From assembly GCA_049968515.1 (NCBI GenBank), contig JBMFQR010000005.1, forward strand, positions 22,699 through 86,698: DNA of 64,000 bases. Reading direction: 5' to 3'. Source of the DNA: JAOACQ01 sp049968515 (GTDB lineage Bacteria; Spirochaetota; Brevinematia; Brevinematales; JAOACQ01). The position numbers and the translations under genes were made by a program. Positions within the stretch are counted from its first letter, which is position 1. Each line of letters starts with the position of its first letter. This document shows positions 24,361-33,550 of this stretch, in pieces. The notes below the pieces were generated by a model, which was not told the DNA's origin, did no database searches, and saw only the letters and a program-made list of their open reading frames with translations.

Positions 24361-26583
24361 ATGAGGAGTATTTTAAGTTTTTCAGGCTGTTTGATTATGA
24401 CAGCCTTACTTTTTGCCTGTAGCTTTTCTCCAAATTCAGACAATTCAGTTTCATTAAGCAAAGAACATGTTGAGGAGGTTTTTGATACTAATGGATGGTA
24501 TCTTGCCTGGAGTGAAGAATTTAATGGAACGAGCGTTGATACTTCAAGGTGGTCATTCGATATAGGCAATGGTGTTGGTGGCTGGGGAAATCAGGAGCTT
24601 CAGTATTACAGACAGGAGAATGCAAGGGTAAGTGGTGGCTATCTCTATATTGACATCAAAAAAGAATCCTACAATGGCTTCAGTTTTACTTCCGCAAAAC
24701 TTAAATCGCAGGGGAAGATGCAGGTACACTTTGGAAAAATAGCTGCCAGAATTAAGTTGCCCTATGGCAAGGGAATGTGGCCAGCTTTCTGGATGCTCGG
24801 CAGAGACTTTGACGGAAACAACTGGCCCGCTGTAGGAGAAATTGATGTTTTAGAGATGGCTGGTGGTCAGGGAGGTGATATAGGTGATCAGATAGCTTAC
24901 TGTACAATGCACTGGGATCATAATGGTGGTTATGCTTCTTATGGCACAAGATATACAAATTCTGCAAGACTGGCTGACGATTTTCACATTTATGAAGTTG
25001 AATGGACACCGGATGGCCTCAGAGGAAGGATAGATGGAATTCAATACTACTATAATGATTTCTTCTATAATGGCAACGATGGAAAAGCAAATGATGAATT
25101 CCAGTTTCCATTTTATTTGATTCTAAATTGTGCTGTTGGAGGTACATTTTTCGATCCAGATATTTTAGATCCGGCTCTTGTCACTGCTCCCCTACCGCAA
25201 AGCATGATAGTTGATTGGGTAAGGTATTATACAAATTCTACTTCTGTCCCAAAGACGTGGAAACCAGCAAGCGGCAACGAGCTTATTGTATTTTCAGAAA
25301 CGAACACAGGAAATAATGTATTTTCATTTTATGACTCAAAAACTTCAACAACCCTTGACGCCTGGGCAAATACATGTACTGTTGTAGAGGACACAGCAAA
25401 CAAATCAGAAGGAACAAAGGGATGGAAAATTACTGTTGGTAGTGTTGGATGGATGGGATTCGGCATTTCCTTTGCTGCTTATGGTGCAAATCTACTCGGT
25501 TATACTAACAGCACTTTAAAATTTGATATTAAAACAACATCTGCCGGGCCATACAAGGTTGGAATTAAAACCGGTGCAATTCTTGAAGCATGGATAACAC
25601 TTGATTCTTCTGTTGGATTCGTTGCAGATGGTCAATGGCATACAGTTTCTATACCTATGTCAAAATTCTTTGCAGTTCAACCATATCTCGATTTCCAGTA
25701 CGTTACATCGCCATTTATGTTTGCTTCAAGTGGTGATTCACAATCTGGTGCAGTAATATATATAGATAATGTTTATTGGACTACTGGTTCGGAAAGTTCT
25801 TCATCTTCGACTTCCTCTTCTTCTTCAAGTATTAGCAGCAGTTCTTCTACAAGTAGTAGTTCTTCAATTATCAGTTCATCAAGCAGTTCTGTGAGTTCAA
25901 GCTCCATAAGTTCAAGTTCTTCTTCGAGTGCTTCTTCTATATTTACTCATGGTGGGGAGGTTGTAAGTAGCACTTCAGCTAAGATTTATTTTAAGCCAAA
26001 TGGCTGGACAGCAGGATATGTCATTTTGTATTACAATGTAAATGGTGGAGCACAGCAGAATGTCCAAATGACATATAACAGCTCAACAGCACAATGGGAA
26101 TATACAATAATTGAGCTATCAAGTGGTGCAACTATCAATTATGGATTTACCTACCAAAAGGATGGATTACAATATGATACCGGCGGAATTGTATATAGTT
26201 ATGTATTCAATCCAAATTCATCTTCTTCAAGTGTGAGTAGTTCTACTTCTTCATCAAGCTCAAGTTCATCCTCAAACGAAGTAATAAATGTACCAGGAGT
26301 AGTTTCTAGCAATGTGGGTTCTATTGCAAATGGCTCTACAAAAAGCTGGACAGTAAATTGCACAGTAGATGGAAACTATAGGGTGTGGATAACAAGTACT
26401 TCTACGTTTAACAGCGGATCTATCACTGTAACATTTGATGGAATAAGTGTACCAATTTCTATAGGCGCAGGCCAGACGGTAAATGTAGATTTTGGGTGGA
26501 AAACTACTGGCAACAAAAACCTCTCCATAGAAGCCAATAGTTCTGATGTTGAAATTGGCAAGGTAGAAATGGTAACATACTAA
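24361..26583 (+). CDS. multimodular lipoprotein laminarinase (GH16 endo-beta-1,3-glucanase)
   Basis: The 740-residue product has a lipoprotein signal peptide (lipobox LFAC, Cys 20). Residues 45-292 are a GH16 catalytic domain with the signature GEIDVLEM (nucleophile E160, acid/base E165) and WPAFWML. Residues about 310-475 are a carbohydrate-binding-like beta-sandwich homologous to the 2628 lipoprotein. A poly-Ser linker (480-525) leads to a module (530-617) resembling CBM56 beta-1,3-glucan binders (YFKPNGW...LYYNVNGG...YDTGG). A second Ser linker (619-640) and a C-terminal beta-sandwich (641-740) follow. It should cut laminarin or similar glucans at the cell surface. GGAGG lies 4 nt before the ATG. 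Control by sigma-54 is inferred from the upstream region. Confidence 0.9.
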   Translation: MRSILSFSGCLIMTALLFACSFSPNSDNSVSLSKEHVEEVFDTNGWYLAWSEEFNGTSVDTSRWSFDIGNGVGGWGNQELQYYRQENARVSGGYLYIDIKKESYNGFSFTSAKLKSQGKMQVHFGKIAARIKLPYGKGMWPAFWMLGRDFDGNNWPAVGEIDVLEMAGGQGGDIGDQIAYCTMHWDHNGGYASYGTRYTNSARLADDFHIYEVEWTPDGLRGRIDGIQYYYNDFFYNGNDGKANDEFQFPFYLILNCAVGGTFFDPDILDPALVTAPLPQSMIVDWVRYYTNSTSVPKTWKPASGNELIVFSETNTGNNVFSFYDSKTSTTLDAWANTCTVVEDTANKSEGTKGWKITVGSVGWMGFGISFAAYGANLLGYTNSTLKFDIKTTSAGPYKVGIKTGAILEAWITLDSSVGFVADGQWHTVSIPMSKFFAVQPYLDFQYVTSPFMFASSGDSQSGAVIYIDNVYWTTGSESSSSSTSSSSSSISSSSSTSSSSSIISSSSSSVSSSSISSSSSSSASSIFTHGGEVVSSTSAKIYFKPNGWTAGYVILYYNVNGGAQQNVQMTYNSSTAQWEYTIIELSSGATINYGFTYQKDGLQYDTGGIVYSYVFNPNSSSSSVSSSTSSSSSSSSSNEVINVPGVVSSNVGSIANGSTKSWTVNCTVDGNYRVWITSTSTFNSGSITVTFDGISVPISIGAGQTVNVDFGWKTTGNKNLSIEANSSDVEIGKVEMVTY

Positions 26584-26589
26584 CAAAAA

Positions 26590-26622
26590 AGCCCTGAACG
26601 CCTTTTGCGTTCGGGGCTTTTA
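26590..26622 (+). terminator. bidirectional terminator between laminarinase and tRNA-Thr
   Basis: AGCCCTGAACGC and GCGTTCGGGGCT form a 12-bp stem with one wobble over a CTTTT-type loop. TTTTATTTTTT follows on the plus strand, and the minus strand has a T-run from 26584-26590. It therefore suits both the laminarinase and the convergent tRNA. Confidence 0.85.
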
Positions 26623-26628
26623 TTTTTT

Positions 26629-26701
26629 AGCCACCGAGCGGGATCGAACCGCTGACCCATTGATTACGAATCAATTGCTCTACCGACTGAGCTACGGTGG
26701 C
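26629..26701 (-). tRNA. tRNA-Thr (anticodon CGT)
   Basis: All arms fold: acceptor GCCACCG/CGGTGGC, D-stem GCTC/GAGC, anticodon stem ATTGA/TCAAT with loop TTCGTAA (anticodon CGT, reads ACG), a 5-nt variable loop, and T-arm AGCGG-TTCGATC-CCGCT. Length is 73 nt and the discriminator base is T. The 3' CCA is not encoded (AAA follows), so it must be added enzymatically. Degenerate copies of the first 20 or so bases occur upstream (26702-26950). Confidence 0.95.
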
Positions 26702-26950
26702 AGGGGGAAGTTTTTATATAGTGGTTTCACCACTATAAATATTCTTTCTCCGACTGAGCTACGGTGGCAGAAAGCTAAAGTTTATATCGATATTCACCAC
26801 CATAAATCCTTTTACTAAACTACGGTAACATAAGCCTTAACTCTATAGTGAAATTCGCCACATAAGTTCTTGAGCTACGAGAGCAGAAAGTTTTTATGGT
26901 GATTTCACTACTATAAAAACTTTTTCGGCTGAGCCACAGTGGCAAAGCTT
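26702..26950 (-). repeat. tandem degenerate copies of the tRNA-Thr 5' end plus leader
   Basis: A unit of 55-67 bp repeats four times upstream of the tRNA. Each has a copy of the tRNA 5' end and a palindromic spacer. The tRNA segment CCGACTGAGCTACGGTGGCA (plus strand, 26683-26702 in the tRNA) recurs identically at 26750-26769 and in decayed form ending near 26830, 26885 and 26944. The spacers are homologous, with consensus AAAGTTTTTATA, then GTGGTTTCACCAC-type dyads, then TATAAA and CTTTTT. None of the copies continues into the anticodon arm, so they are not tRNA genes. The remainder, 26951-27000, shows nothing. Confidence 0.85.
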
Positions 26951-27000
26951 TACATCCATATCTATAATTGTGTAACTTGCCTTTGGCAACTTACAATATA

Positions 27001-28212
27001 TTATATTTCATCGAGCAAATAGGTTACAAGGCCATCCTTGAGCTTTGGCTCAAACCAGGTCGACTTCGGCGGCATAATCCTCCCCATATCCGAAACCTTC
27101 ATCAAATCATTGATATCAACAGGGTAAAGAAAAAAAACAGCTATGGCTTTTTTCTCCTTAACCATCTTTATAATAATCTTCTCTGAATCTTTACCCCCCA
27201 TAAAGGCAATATCTTTTGAATTTCTCGGATCTTCAATCCCCAATATTTTACTGAAAACCTCATTTTGCAGTATACTAACATCAAGCCCATTTAAAATATC
27301 ATCCGTTTTGTCTCTAAAATGTAATAGAAAACTCTTATTCCCAATAAAAATGCCTATCTCACCCTTCCTCTGGGGAATTGCATTTTTAGTTTCAACCAAA
27401 TCAAAATTCTTTGAGAGCTCTTCCAGAAATCTTTTCTCACTAATTTTCATATTAAGAAGAACTCTATTATATGAAAGAATTGTTACCTCATCAGAGGGAA
27501 AAACCACAGCCATAAAATAACCGTAAGAGTTTTCTTTTCTTCCATTTTTATTCCAGACATTAACTGCTGAGGCAGCTCTATGGTGACCATCTGCAATATA
27601 AAAGGAATCAATATTCTCAAAGTATTTTCTAATACTTAATATATCCTCCTCCATAGAAATCTTCCAGAGTTTATAATTTACCCCCTCACTATCCTCAAAG
27701 CTGTAATCAGGATAATCCTTTTGAAATTCTCCAATCAAACTTTTAAAATCTCCATTATTCCTGAAAAACAAAAAAACAGGGCCTGTGTCTGCCTTTGTCT
27801 CAAAGATATGCCTTGTCCTGTCCTCTTCTTTGTCAAAATGTGTTAACTCATGTTTTTTAATAAGCCCTCTTTCATAATCCTCACATCTTACAAGGCAATA
27901 TATTCCATTTTGAACCCTTCCATTTTTATTCTGTGAGATAAGATAAAAGGATGGGGATGAATCAGGCAAAAGCACCTTTTCATCAATAAAATCAACCAAC
28001 ATTTCTCTGGCTTTTTTATAAACACATTCTTCATATTCCCCTACTTCATTACCAAATTCAGCATCACTTCTGGTAATTCTCAAAAATGAGAGTTTATTTT
28101 CAGCAATGAGTTTTCTTACCTCTTCCCTTGTAACGACATCATAAGGTGGAGAAACAACTTTTTCAACAATACTTCCCTCTGGAAGCAAGCCCTTAAAGGG
28201 TTTAATGTCCAA
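27001..28212 (-). CDS. DUF1015 family protein
   Basis: The 403-residue product starts DIKPFKGLLPEGSIVEKVVS and PPYDVV, the hallmark of DUF1015. Further family motifs are RITRSDAEFG, HELTHFDKEEDRTRH and IADGHHRAASA (a His-rich, probably catalytic or ligand-binding segment). Family members are cytoplasmic, about 400 residues, and often lie near serine or amino-acid metabolism genes; the biochemical role is not established. It is preceded by a clear ribosome site (GAGGGTTGG-type) and followed by the tRNA-Thr region on the same strand. The gap 28213-28309 is AT-rich with nothing recognised. Confidence 0.85.
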   Translation of the reverse strand: MDIKPFKGLLPEGSIVEKVVSPPYDVVTREEVRKLIAENKLSFLRITRSDAEFGNEVGEYEECVYKKAREMLVDFIDEKVLLPDSSPSFYLISQNKNGRVQNGIYCLVRCEDYERGLIKKHELTHFDKEEDRTRHIFETKADTGPVFLFFRNNGDFKSLIGEFQKDYPDYSFEDSEGVNYKLWKISMEEDILSIRKYFENIDSFYIADGHHRAASAVNVWNKNGRKENSYGYFMAVVFPSDEVTILSYNRVLLNMKISEKRFLEELSKNFDLVETKNAIPQRKGEIGIFIGNKSFLLHFRDKTDDILNGLDVSILQNEVFSKILGIEDPRNSKDIAFMGGKDSEKIIIKMVKEKKAIAVFFLYPVDINDLMKVSDMGRIMPPKSTWFEPKLKDGLVTYLLDEI

Positions 28213-28309
28213 GCCAACCCTCCTGAAGAGTTATAGACGAATTATAATAACATAAAAGACAAAATTTTTCCAGAAATGGCAATTTTTACTCAGATTTGCA
28301 GGAAAGTTT

Positions 28310-30052
28310 TCATTTTTCGACAAGTCTCAAATCCAGAAAGCCCCTTTCAATCTTCACACTTAATATTTCAACTTTAACTCTGTCACCCACAGTAAAGCGT
28401 CTCTTCGTTCTTTTGCCAGTGGCACAATAGTTTGCTTCATCAAATAAATAATAATCATCCTCTATATCAGAAAATCTTATCATTCCTTCTATACCATATT
28501 TTTCTATCTGCACAAATAAACCCATATCTATAATTCCAGATATAACACCGTTGAATTTTTTGCCCTCCATACCTTTCAGAAATCTCAGGGATTTAATCTT
28601 ATAAAATTCTCGCTCCATCTCCATCGCTACCCTTTCAGTATTTGAAATGTGACTTGCTATTCTGGACAATTCTTCCTTTGAGTAAGGTAATGGTTTGTCC
28701 TTCTCAAATAGAAAATGCTTTACAAGCCTGTGAACAATAAGATCAGCATATCTTCTGATTGGAGAGGTAAAATGTGTGTAAAATTCAAACCCAAGCCCAT
28801 AATGACCGAAATTCTCGGTATGATATCTTGCCTGTTGCATCGACCTGAGCAAGATATAATTTATGAGTTCTCTATGTGGTTTATCCCTTACCTCAGCAAG
28901 AATTTTCTGTATATCAAATGGAGTGGGAATTGGTGTCCCCTCTACCTTATGACCCAGTTTAAGTGCAATCCGTAAAAACCCTCTGAGTTTTCCTTCTTCC
29001 GGCTCTTCATGAACTCGATAAAGGGAAATGTCTTTTTCTGAGAGAAAAGTCGCAATACATTTGTTTGCAACAAGCATAAACTCTTCAATTACCCTTTCAG
29101 AATCCATTCTCTCCTTCAACCATACCCTTGTTGGCTCATCATTTTCATCAAGTTCTATTTTCTGCTCTTTGAAATCAAAGTCAATACTACCCTCTTTTAT
29201 TCTCTTTCTATAAAGTATTCTAAATAGCTTATTCATCTCATCAAGGGCATCTTTTAACTCTCTATCCTCTAATTCTGTCCTACCATCAAAATAACTCTGT
29301 ACATAGTCATAAGTAAGCCTGTATCTTGACCTGATAATGGTAGGTTTGATTACATAATTTCTTATTTCACCAGATCTATCAATATTCATAATGACAGAAA
29401 AAGTAAGCTTATCTTCATCGGGATTCAAACTGCAAAGTTTATTTGAGAGGACAAATGGAAACATTGGTACCACTTTATTAATAAAGTAATAACTGTTTCC
29501 TCTTTTCTTTGCCTCTTTATCAAGCTTTGTGTTTTTCTTGACATAATGGGAAACATCGGCAATGTGAACACCAAGTATCCAGCCATCTCTGTCTTTTTCT
29601 ATTGAAACCGCATCATCCAGATCCTTAGCGTCAGCTCCATCTATAGTAAATATCATCCTGTCTCTTAAATCAAGCCTGCCCTTTTCTCTTATTTCTAAAT
29701 TAAGGCTTTCCGCTTCTTTTAATACACTCTCAGGAAACTCCCTTCTTATTTTGTATTTATCAGTTATGATATAAAAGTCATCAACAGGAAAGGTCTTCTT
29801 TTTCTCTCTTAAAGTTCTTGTTTTCTTTTTCTTTACCTCTTTTTTAGCGGAGGGCTCTTTTGCAAAAAAAAGATTGTTTTCCTTATCAAAGAAAAGCTCA
29901 CGGTTCTTCAAAAGACTTGATAAAAGCCTGTTTGCTCTCTTTTTTTCAGACTCACTTTTCAGGTTTAAAATCTGAAAGATACTCTCAACACTTATAGGTG
30001 AATATTTTTTTACAAGTTTTATGATATCTTTTCTTTTCACGTCTAATCTCAA
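28310..30052 (-). CDS. rnr: RNase R/VacB family 3'-5' exoribonuclease
   Basis: The 580-residue product has an N-terminal winged-helix (HTH_12-like, residues 5-60), a short linker, the RNB catalytic domain (about residues 125-460; IDGADAKDLDDAVSIE carries the Mg-binding aspartates, and GVHIADVSHYV follows), and a C-terminal S1 domain (about 500-575, KFNGVISGIIDMGLFVQIEK). RNB enzymes degrade structured RNA in the cytoplasm. It is shorter than typical RNase R (700-800 residues) because the N-terminal cold-shock region is reduced. The first codon is TTG at 30052, close behind the phosphatase gene; GTG at 30040 is an alternative. There are no frame breaks. Confidence 0.88.
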   Translation of the reverse strand: MRLDVKRKDIIKLVKKYSPISVESIFQILNLKSESEKKRANRLLSSLLKNRELFFDKENNLFFAKEPSAKKEVKKKKTRTLREKKKTFPVDDFYIITDKYKIRREFPESVLKEAESLNLEIREKGRLDLRDRMIFTIDGADAKDLDDAVSIEKDRDGWILGVHIADVSHYVKKNTKLDKEAKKRGNSYYFINKVVPMFPFVLSNKLCSLNPDEDKLTFSVIMNIDRSGEIRNYVIKPTIIRSRYRLTYDYVQSYFDGRTELEDRELKDALDEMNKLFRILYRKRIKEGSIDFDFKEQKIELDENDEPTRVWLKERMDSERVIEEFMLVANKCIATFLSEKDISLYRVHEEPEEGKLRGFLRIALKLGHKVEGTPIPTPFDIQKILAEVRDKPHRELINYILLRSMQQARYHTENFGHYGLGFEFYTHFTSPIRRYADLIVHRLVKHFLFEKDKPLPYSKEELSRIASHISNTERVAMEMEREFYKIKSLRFLKGMEGKKFNGVISGIIDMGLFVQIEKYGIEGMIRFSDIEDDYYLFDEANYCATGKRTKRRFTVGDRVKVEILSVKIERGFLDLRLVEK

Positions 30053-30058
30053 TTATTA

Positions 30059-31813
30059 TCACGGCTTTTTAACGACAACAACCGTCATATCATCCCATTG
30101 AGGTGTATTTTTTGACCATTCCTCAACTTCTCTGAAGATTGAACTGACGATGGTATGAGCATTCGTGGCTGCATAATTCTTTAAAATCTTTTTTACCCTC
30201 TCAAGACCAAAAACCTCACCCGCTGTATTTATAGCATCTACAACTCCATCCGTAAGGCATATAATGATGTCCTGTGATTCAAGCTTTATTTCAGAATAGT
30301 CATATATTTCTTTCCTGTTAATTCCGAGAGGAATTCCCTTGGATTTTAAAGGAATTAGCTCATTCTGGCTTGTTCTGTAAATATATTGAAGATTATGTCC
30401 TGCATTTGAGTAGTATAAAACTGACTTTTCCATATCAATAATGCCATAGAAAAGAGTTACAAACATTCCTACCCTTGAGTCATCAACAAGTATCTCATTC
30501 GCTCTCTTTAACATCTCATCAGGCCTGTCTATACTATAAGCATAGGCCTTAATCACACTTCTTGAAACTGCCATATACAGTGAGGCTGGCAACCCCTTTC
30601 CAGAGACATCTCCAATTACAATCCCAACCCTTGAAGGAGAAAGTTTGTAAATATCATAAAAATCGCCACTCACAATCTCTGCCGACTTCATTTTCGCATA
30701 GATAGATATATTCTGATAATCCCTGAAATTGCTTATGAGTAAAGCATTCTGTATCATTTTCATTACTTCTATTTCTTTTTTTAACTTTTCATTTTCAATT
30801 CTTTCCTGATAACTTAAAATTGCCTGATATGCCTGTCCTACCTGATTTGCAATGGTCTGAAGCAACTTTGCCATTTTATCAGTATATTTCACTCCCTTTT
30901 TGGGTTCGGAAATATTTATCACACCTATCGGAATATTCTGCACCTTTATAGGTGCAGAAATGAAGCCCCTGCTTTTGTATCTGAAACGCTTGTTTTTACT
31001 TATACCCTGTCTCTCTATGTCATTTGAAAAAATAGCCTTGCCTTCATTCAAAACAAGGTTGGAAATTTTTTCAACATAATATATTGCATTCTCAGTTTTT
31101 GAAACTATATCTTCCGGAATCCCTGTTGCAGCTTCTATATAAAGCTTTCCAGTCTCTTCATTTATTAGCATTATAGAAATTCTTTCTGATTGAAAGATTT
31201 TTCCCAATAAACCTATAACCTTATTAAAAAGATCTTTTTTATTGTAAATAGAGTTCGTCAAATTAGAAATCTGATAGAGACACTCCATTTCTCTTGCTCT
31301 ATCACATGACTTCTTATAAAGGAGTGCATTGGAAATAGCTAAAGCTGCTTGTTCTGCAAATTGCTTTAAGATAACAATATCATCCTCATCAAATTTCCCC
31401 TTTGCAGGATTCATCACTTCTATTACTCCAATTGTCACACCCTTATTAATGAGTGGCATTGCAACAAGACACCTTGTTTTCAGCTTCGTGACAGCATCAA
31501 CCTCTGGATAAAACCTCTCATCCTTTTCTACATTCTCAACCACCACAGGCTCTTTATTTTCCGCTGCATAACCTGCTATCCCCTTCCCCCTTGGAATTAT
31601 TAAATCTCGCAGTACATCACTACTCTCACCAAATGCAACCTCAAAATGCAAATCTCCAGTCTGTGGATTTCTCAAAAGAATAGAAGCACCCTCTGCATCA
31701 AGTAAAACACCTGCATAATGAGAAATATCCTTCAAAATACTTTTTACATCCTTTATGGAATTAATCTTCTGGTTAATATCTAAAATTGCCTGAAAGTTAC
31801 TTATTTCCAACAT
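30059..31813 (-). CDS. GAF-GAF-SpoIIE (PP2C-type) serine phosphatase
   Basis: The 584-residue cytoplasmic protein has two GAF sensor domains (residues 10-165 and 180-325), a short coiled helix (ELKKEIEVMKMIQNALLI), and an RsbU/SpoIIE phosphatase domain (380-584). The phosphatase motifs are SGDFYDIY and VIGDVSGKGLPASLYMA (Asp metal ligands) and CLTDGVVDA. Such proteins dephosphorylate anti-sigma-factor antagonists in partner-switching pathways after sensing small molecules or redox. No anti-sigma or STAS gene is in the window. It ends 7 bp before the RNase R gene and starts 16 bp after the Fe-ADH-like gene. Confidence 0.88.
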   Translation of the reverse strand: MLEISNFQAILDINQKINSIKDVKSILKDISHYAGVLLDAEGASILLRNPQTGDLHFEVAFGESSDVLRDLIIPRGKGIAGYAAENKEPVVVENVEKDERFYPEVDAVTKLKTRCLVAMPLINKGVTIGVIEVMNPAKGKFDEDDIVILKQFAEQAALAISNALLYKKSCDRAREMECLYQISNLTNSIYNKKDLFNKVIGLLGKIFQSERISIMLINEETGKLYIEAATGIPEDIVSKTENAIYYVEKISNLVLNEGKAIFSNDIERQGISKNKRFRYKSRGFISAPIKVQNIPIGVINISEPKKGVKYTDKMAKLLQTIANQVGQAYQAILSYQERIENEKLKKEIEVMKMIQNALLISNFRDYQNISIYAKMKSAEIVSGDFYDIYKLSPSRVGIVIGDVSGKGLPASLYMAVSRSVIKAYAYSIDRPDEMLKRANEILVDDSRVGMFVTLFYGIIDMEKSVLYYSNAGHNLQYIYRTSQNELIPLKSKGIPLGINRKEIYDYSEIKLESQDIIICLTDGVVDAINTAGEVFGLERVKKILKNYAATNAHTIVSSIFREVEEWSKNTPQWDDMTVVVVKKP

Positions 31814-31828
31814 AGATTACCTCTAAGT

Positions 31829-32974
31829 TTACATTGCCGCAGAAAATATTTCCGAAATCTCATTTCTTCCAGCCGGTCTCGGAATATAATTCAAAAATTC
31901 ATACTGAGAGGCTACTTTTGCGGCATTATCAATTTTGTCCTCTGTAACATTATATTCTGACAACCTCGGCGGAATATGTAACTCAAGCATAAGCTTTCTT
32001 ATGGCCTCAATAGCCATAATGGCTGCTTCAATGACAGTAACCTCAGCTACCTTTTCTCCAAGGGCAAGAGCTATCTGAATAAATCTGTTTGCAGCCGCTG
32101 TAAGGTTAAACTCCATTATGTGAGGCAACATTACTGTTGTCGCTGTAGTTGAAGAAATACCAGTCACAGTCTCAAGACCCATCCCGCACGCTGCACATAA
32201 TCCGCAGGACGAAAAGCATGTTGATAAAGATGCCAGTAATGCACCTACAGAAAGGTTACCCTTCAGCTTTGTGTTGGCGGGTTCCAATGCAAGCCTTTTT
32301 AAATTCACACTGATATATTCAATTGCCTTTAAACTAAAAGAATCTGAAATCGGATTTGCCTTTTTTGAAATATATGAATCAAAGGCATAAGCAAGTGCCT
32401 CAAGACTTGAATATACAACGTCATTTAATGGTACATCTTCGGTAATGGATGGATCAATAATTACAACACTCGCTATGGAATCTTTATCAGAGTAAGGCTT
32501 TCTTATTTTATCTGTTTCATCTATCACATATGTAACAGGCATTAAACCCCAGTTGATAGTCTGTACAACAGGTATTTCAATATATTTTACTTTTTTAATC
32601 GCAAGTCTTTTATAGCCCTTCAAACCTTCTTCAGTGGTTTCCTGTGTGCTGAACTGGGCAATACATTTAGCAACAGAAAGGACATTGCTACTACCTATTC
32701 CTATGACCACATCGGCTCTTCCGCCCTTTGTTATATTAACTCCCTCAAAAAGCTCCTTTGTGGTGGCATTTGAAGGAATTTCATAAATTATTACATCATA
32801 TGCATAGCCTTCAATAAGCCTCTTTATTTTCTGTGTAATACCATATTCAGAAGCTTTCTTCTCGGCAACAATAACAACCTTTTCCTGATTTGGTGTAGCA
32901 TACTCGGAAAGCCTTTGAAGGCTCTCATTACCATAAAGAATTAAAGATGGAACCTGAAAATCAAGTACCGGCAT
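31829..32974 (-). CDS. iron-ADH superfamily protein lacking the metal ligands
   Basis: The 381-residue protein has the fold signature of group III (Fe-dependent) dehydrogenases: N-terminal nucleotide-binding part (VVIVAEKKASEYG; VVIGIGSSNVLSVAK in place of GGGS--D--K) and a C-terminal helical domain (SLEALAYAFDSYIS; TATTVMLPHIMEFN). The usual ligands (Asp and His in DAL-HAIE, His in AHPLG, His in PHG) are replaced: SLEALAYAF keeps no His, and GMGLETVTGISSTTATTV keeps none. NAD-binding glycines are also weak. It is therefore probably a non-catalytic or altered-function member. Operon position between a phosphatase and Gx/NusG_II genes suggests a regulatory or envelope role. Confidence 0.7.
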   Translation of the reverse strand: MPVLDFQVPSLILYGNESLQRLSEYATPNQEKVVIVAEKKASEYGITQKIKRLIEGYAYDVIIYEIPSNATTKELFEGVNITKGGRADVVIGIGSSNVLSVAKCIAQFSTQETTEEGLKGYKRLAIKKVKYIEIPVVQTINWGLMPVTYVIDETDKIRKPYSDKDSIASVVIIDPSITEDVPLNDVVYSSLEALAYAFDSYISKKANPISDSFSLKAIEYISVNLKRLALEPANTKLKGNLSVGALLASLSTCFSSCGLCAACGMGLETVTGISSTTATTVMLPHIMEFNLTAAANRFIQIALALGEKVAEVTVIEAAIMAIEAIRKLMLELHIPPRLSEYNVTEDKIDNAAKVASQYEFLNYIPRPAGRNEISEIFSAAM

Positions 32975-33022
32975 TCATAACCTCAGAACTTTTAAATAAA
33001 TTATCGGAAACCACTATCCAAA

Positions 33023-33550
33023 TTATAAAGCCAAACTTTTATAAAATAAATTTCCCAGTACACCAACTATTATTCCAGTAATAATACCAACCATTGAAAA
33101 AAGAGAAATCAAAAAAATATTTGAGTTTGTAAATCCAAAAAATATTATTATCCAGATACTCTGACCAATAATGTGAAAGAATGCACCAATAACTGAAATT
33201 CCAATTAGAGATGCCTTTTTAAATAAAATTCTTGCTATATACATTGCACCCCATGATGTCAAACCGCCAGAAAGACTTAACAGAAAGGCAAGCGTCAAAA
33301 GACTTCCTGTCATAAGTGACGAAATAAAAATCCTGCTCAATAATACAAAAAATGCAAGGAGAGCTCTCTTTTCATTAATTAGAATCAGCGTTATAAGATT
33401 GGCCATACCCAGCTTAATCAAAAATGGCCCTGTCAAAATAGCATCGATTACAGAAAGCAAACTTGACACAGCTGTAAGAAAAGCAATAATATTAAGTTTT
33501 TCCTCTTTACTCAGAGTATTATAGTTCCTCACATCATTCAGTAATTGCAT
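33023..33550 (-). CDS. Gx transporter family membrane protein
   Basis: The 175-residue product has about five membrane helices (residues 20-45, 50-65, 70-95, 115-140, 145-170). Its pattern (KLGMANLITLILI; LLTLAFLLSLSGGLTSWGAM; HIIGQ) fits the family annotated as Gx transporter or heptaprenyl diphosphate synthase component I. The family is usually found beside NusG domain II proteins, as here (17-bp overlap with that gene). It is probably a small-substrate importer of the ECF-S kind or a quinone/flavin-related membrane component; the substrate is unknown. Confidence 0.75.
   Translation of the reverse strand: MQLLNDVRNYNTLSKEEKLNIIAFLTAVSSLLSVIDAILTGPFLIKLGMANLITLILINEKRALLAFFVLLSRIFISSLMTGSLLTLAFLLSLSGGLTSWGAMYIARILFKKASLIGISVIGAFFHIIGQSIWIIIFFGFTNSNIFLISLFSMVGIITGIIVGVLGNLFYKSLAL

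Noticed and set aside
26740..26950. Additional tRNA genes upstream of tRNA-Thr
   Set aside because: The copies stop after about 20 nt of the tRNA 5' end and have no anticodon or T arm.
26629..26950. CRISPR array
   Set aside because: The repeated units are degenerate, of variable length and have homologous rather than unique spacers.
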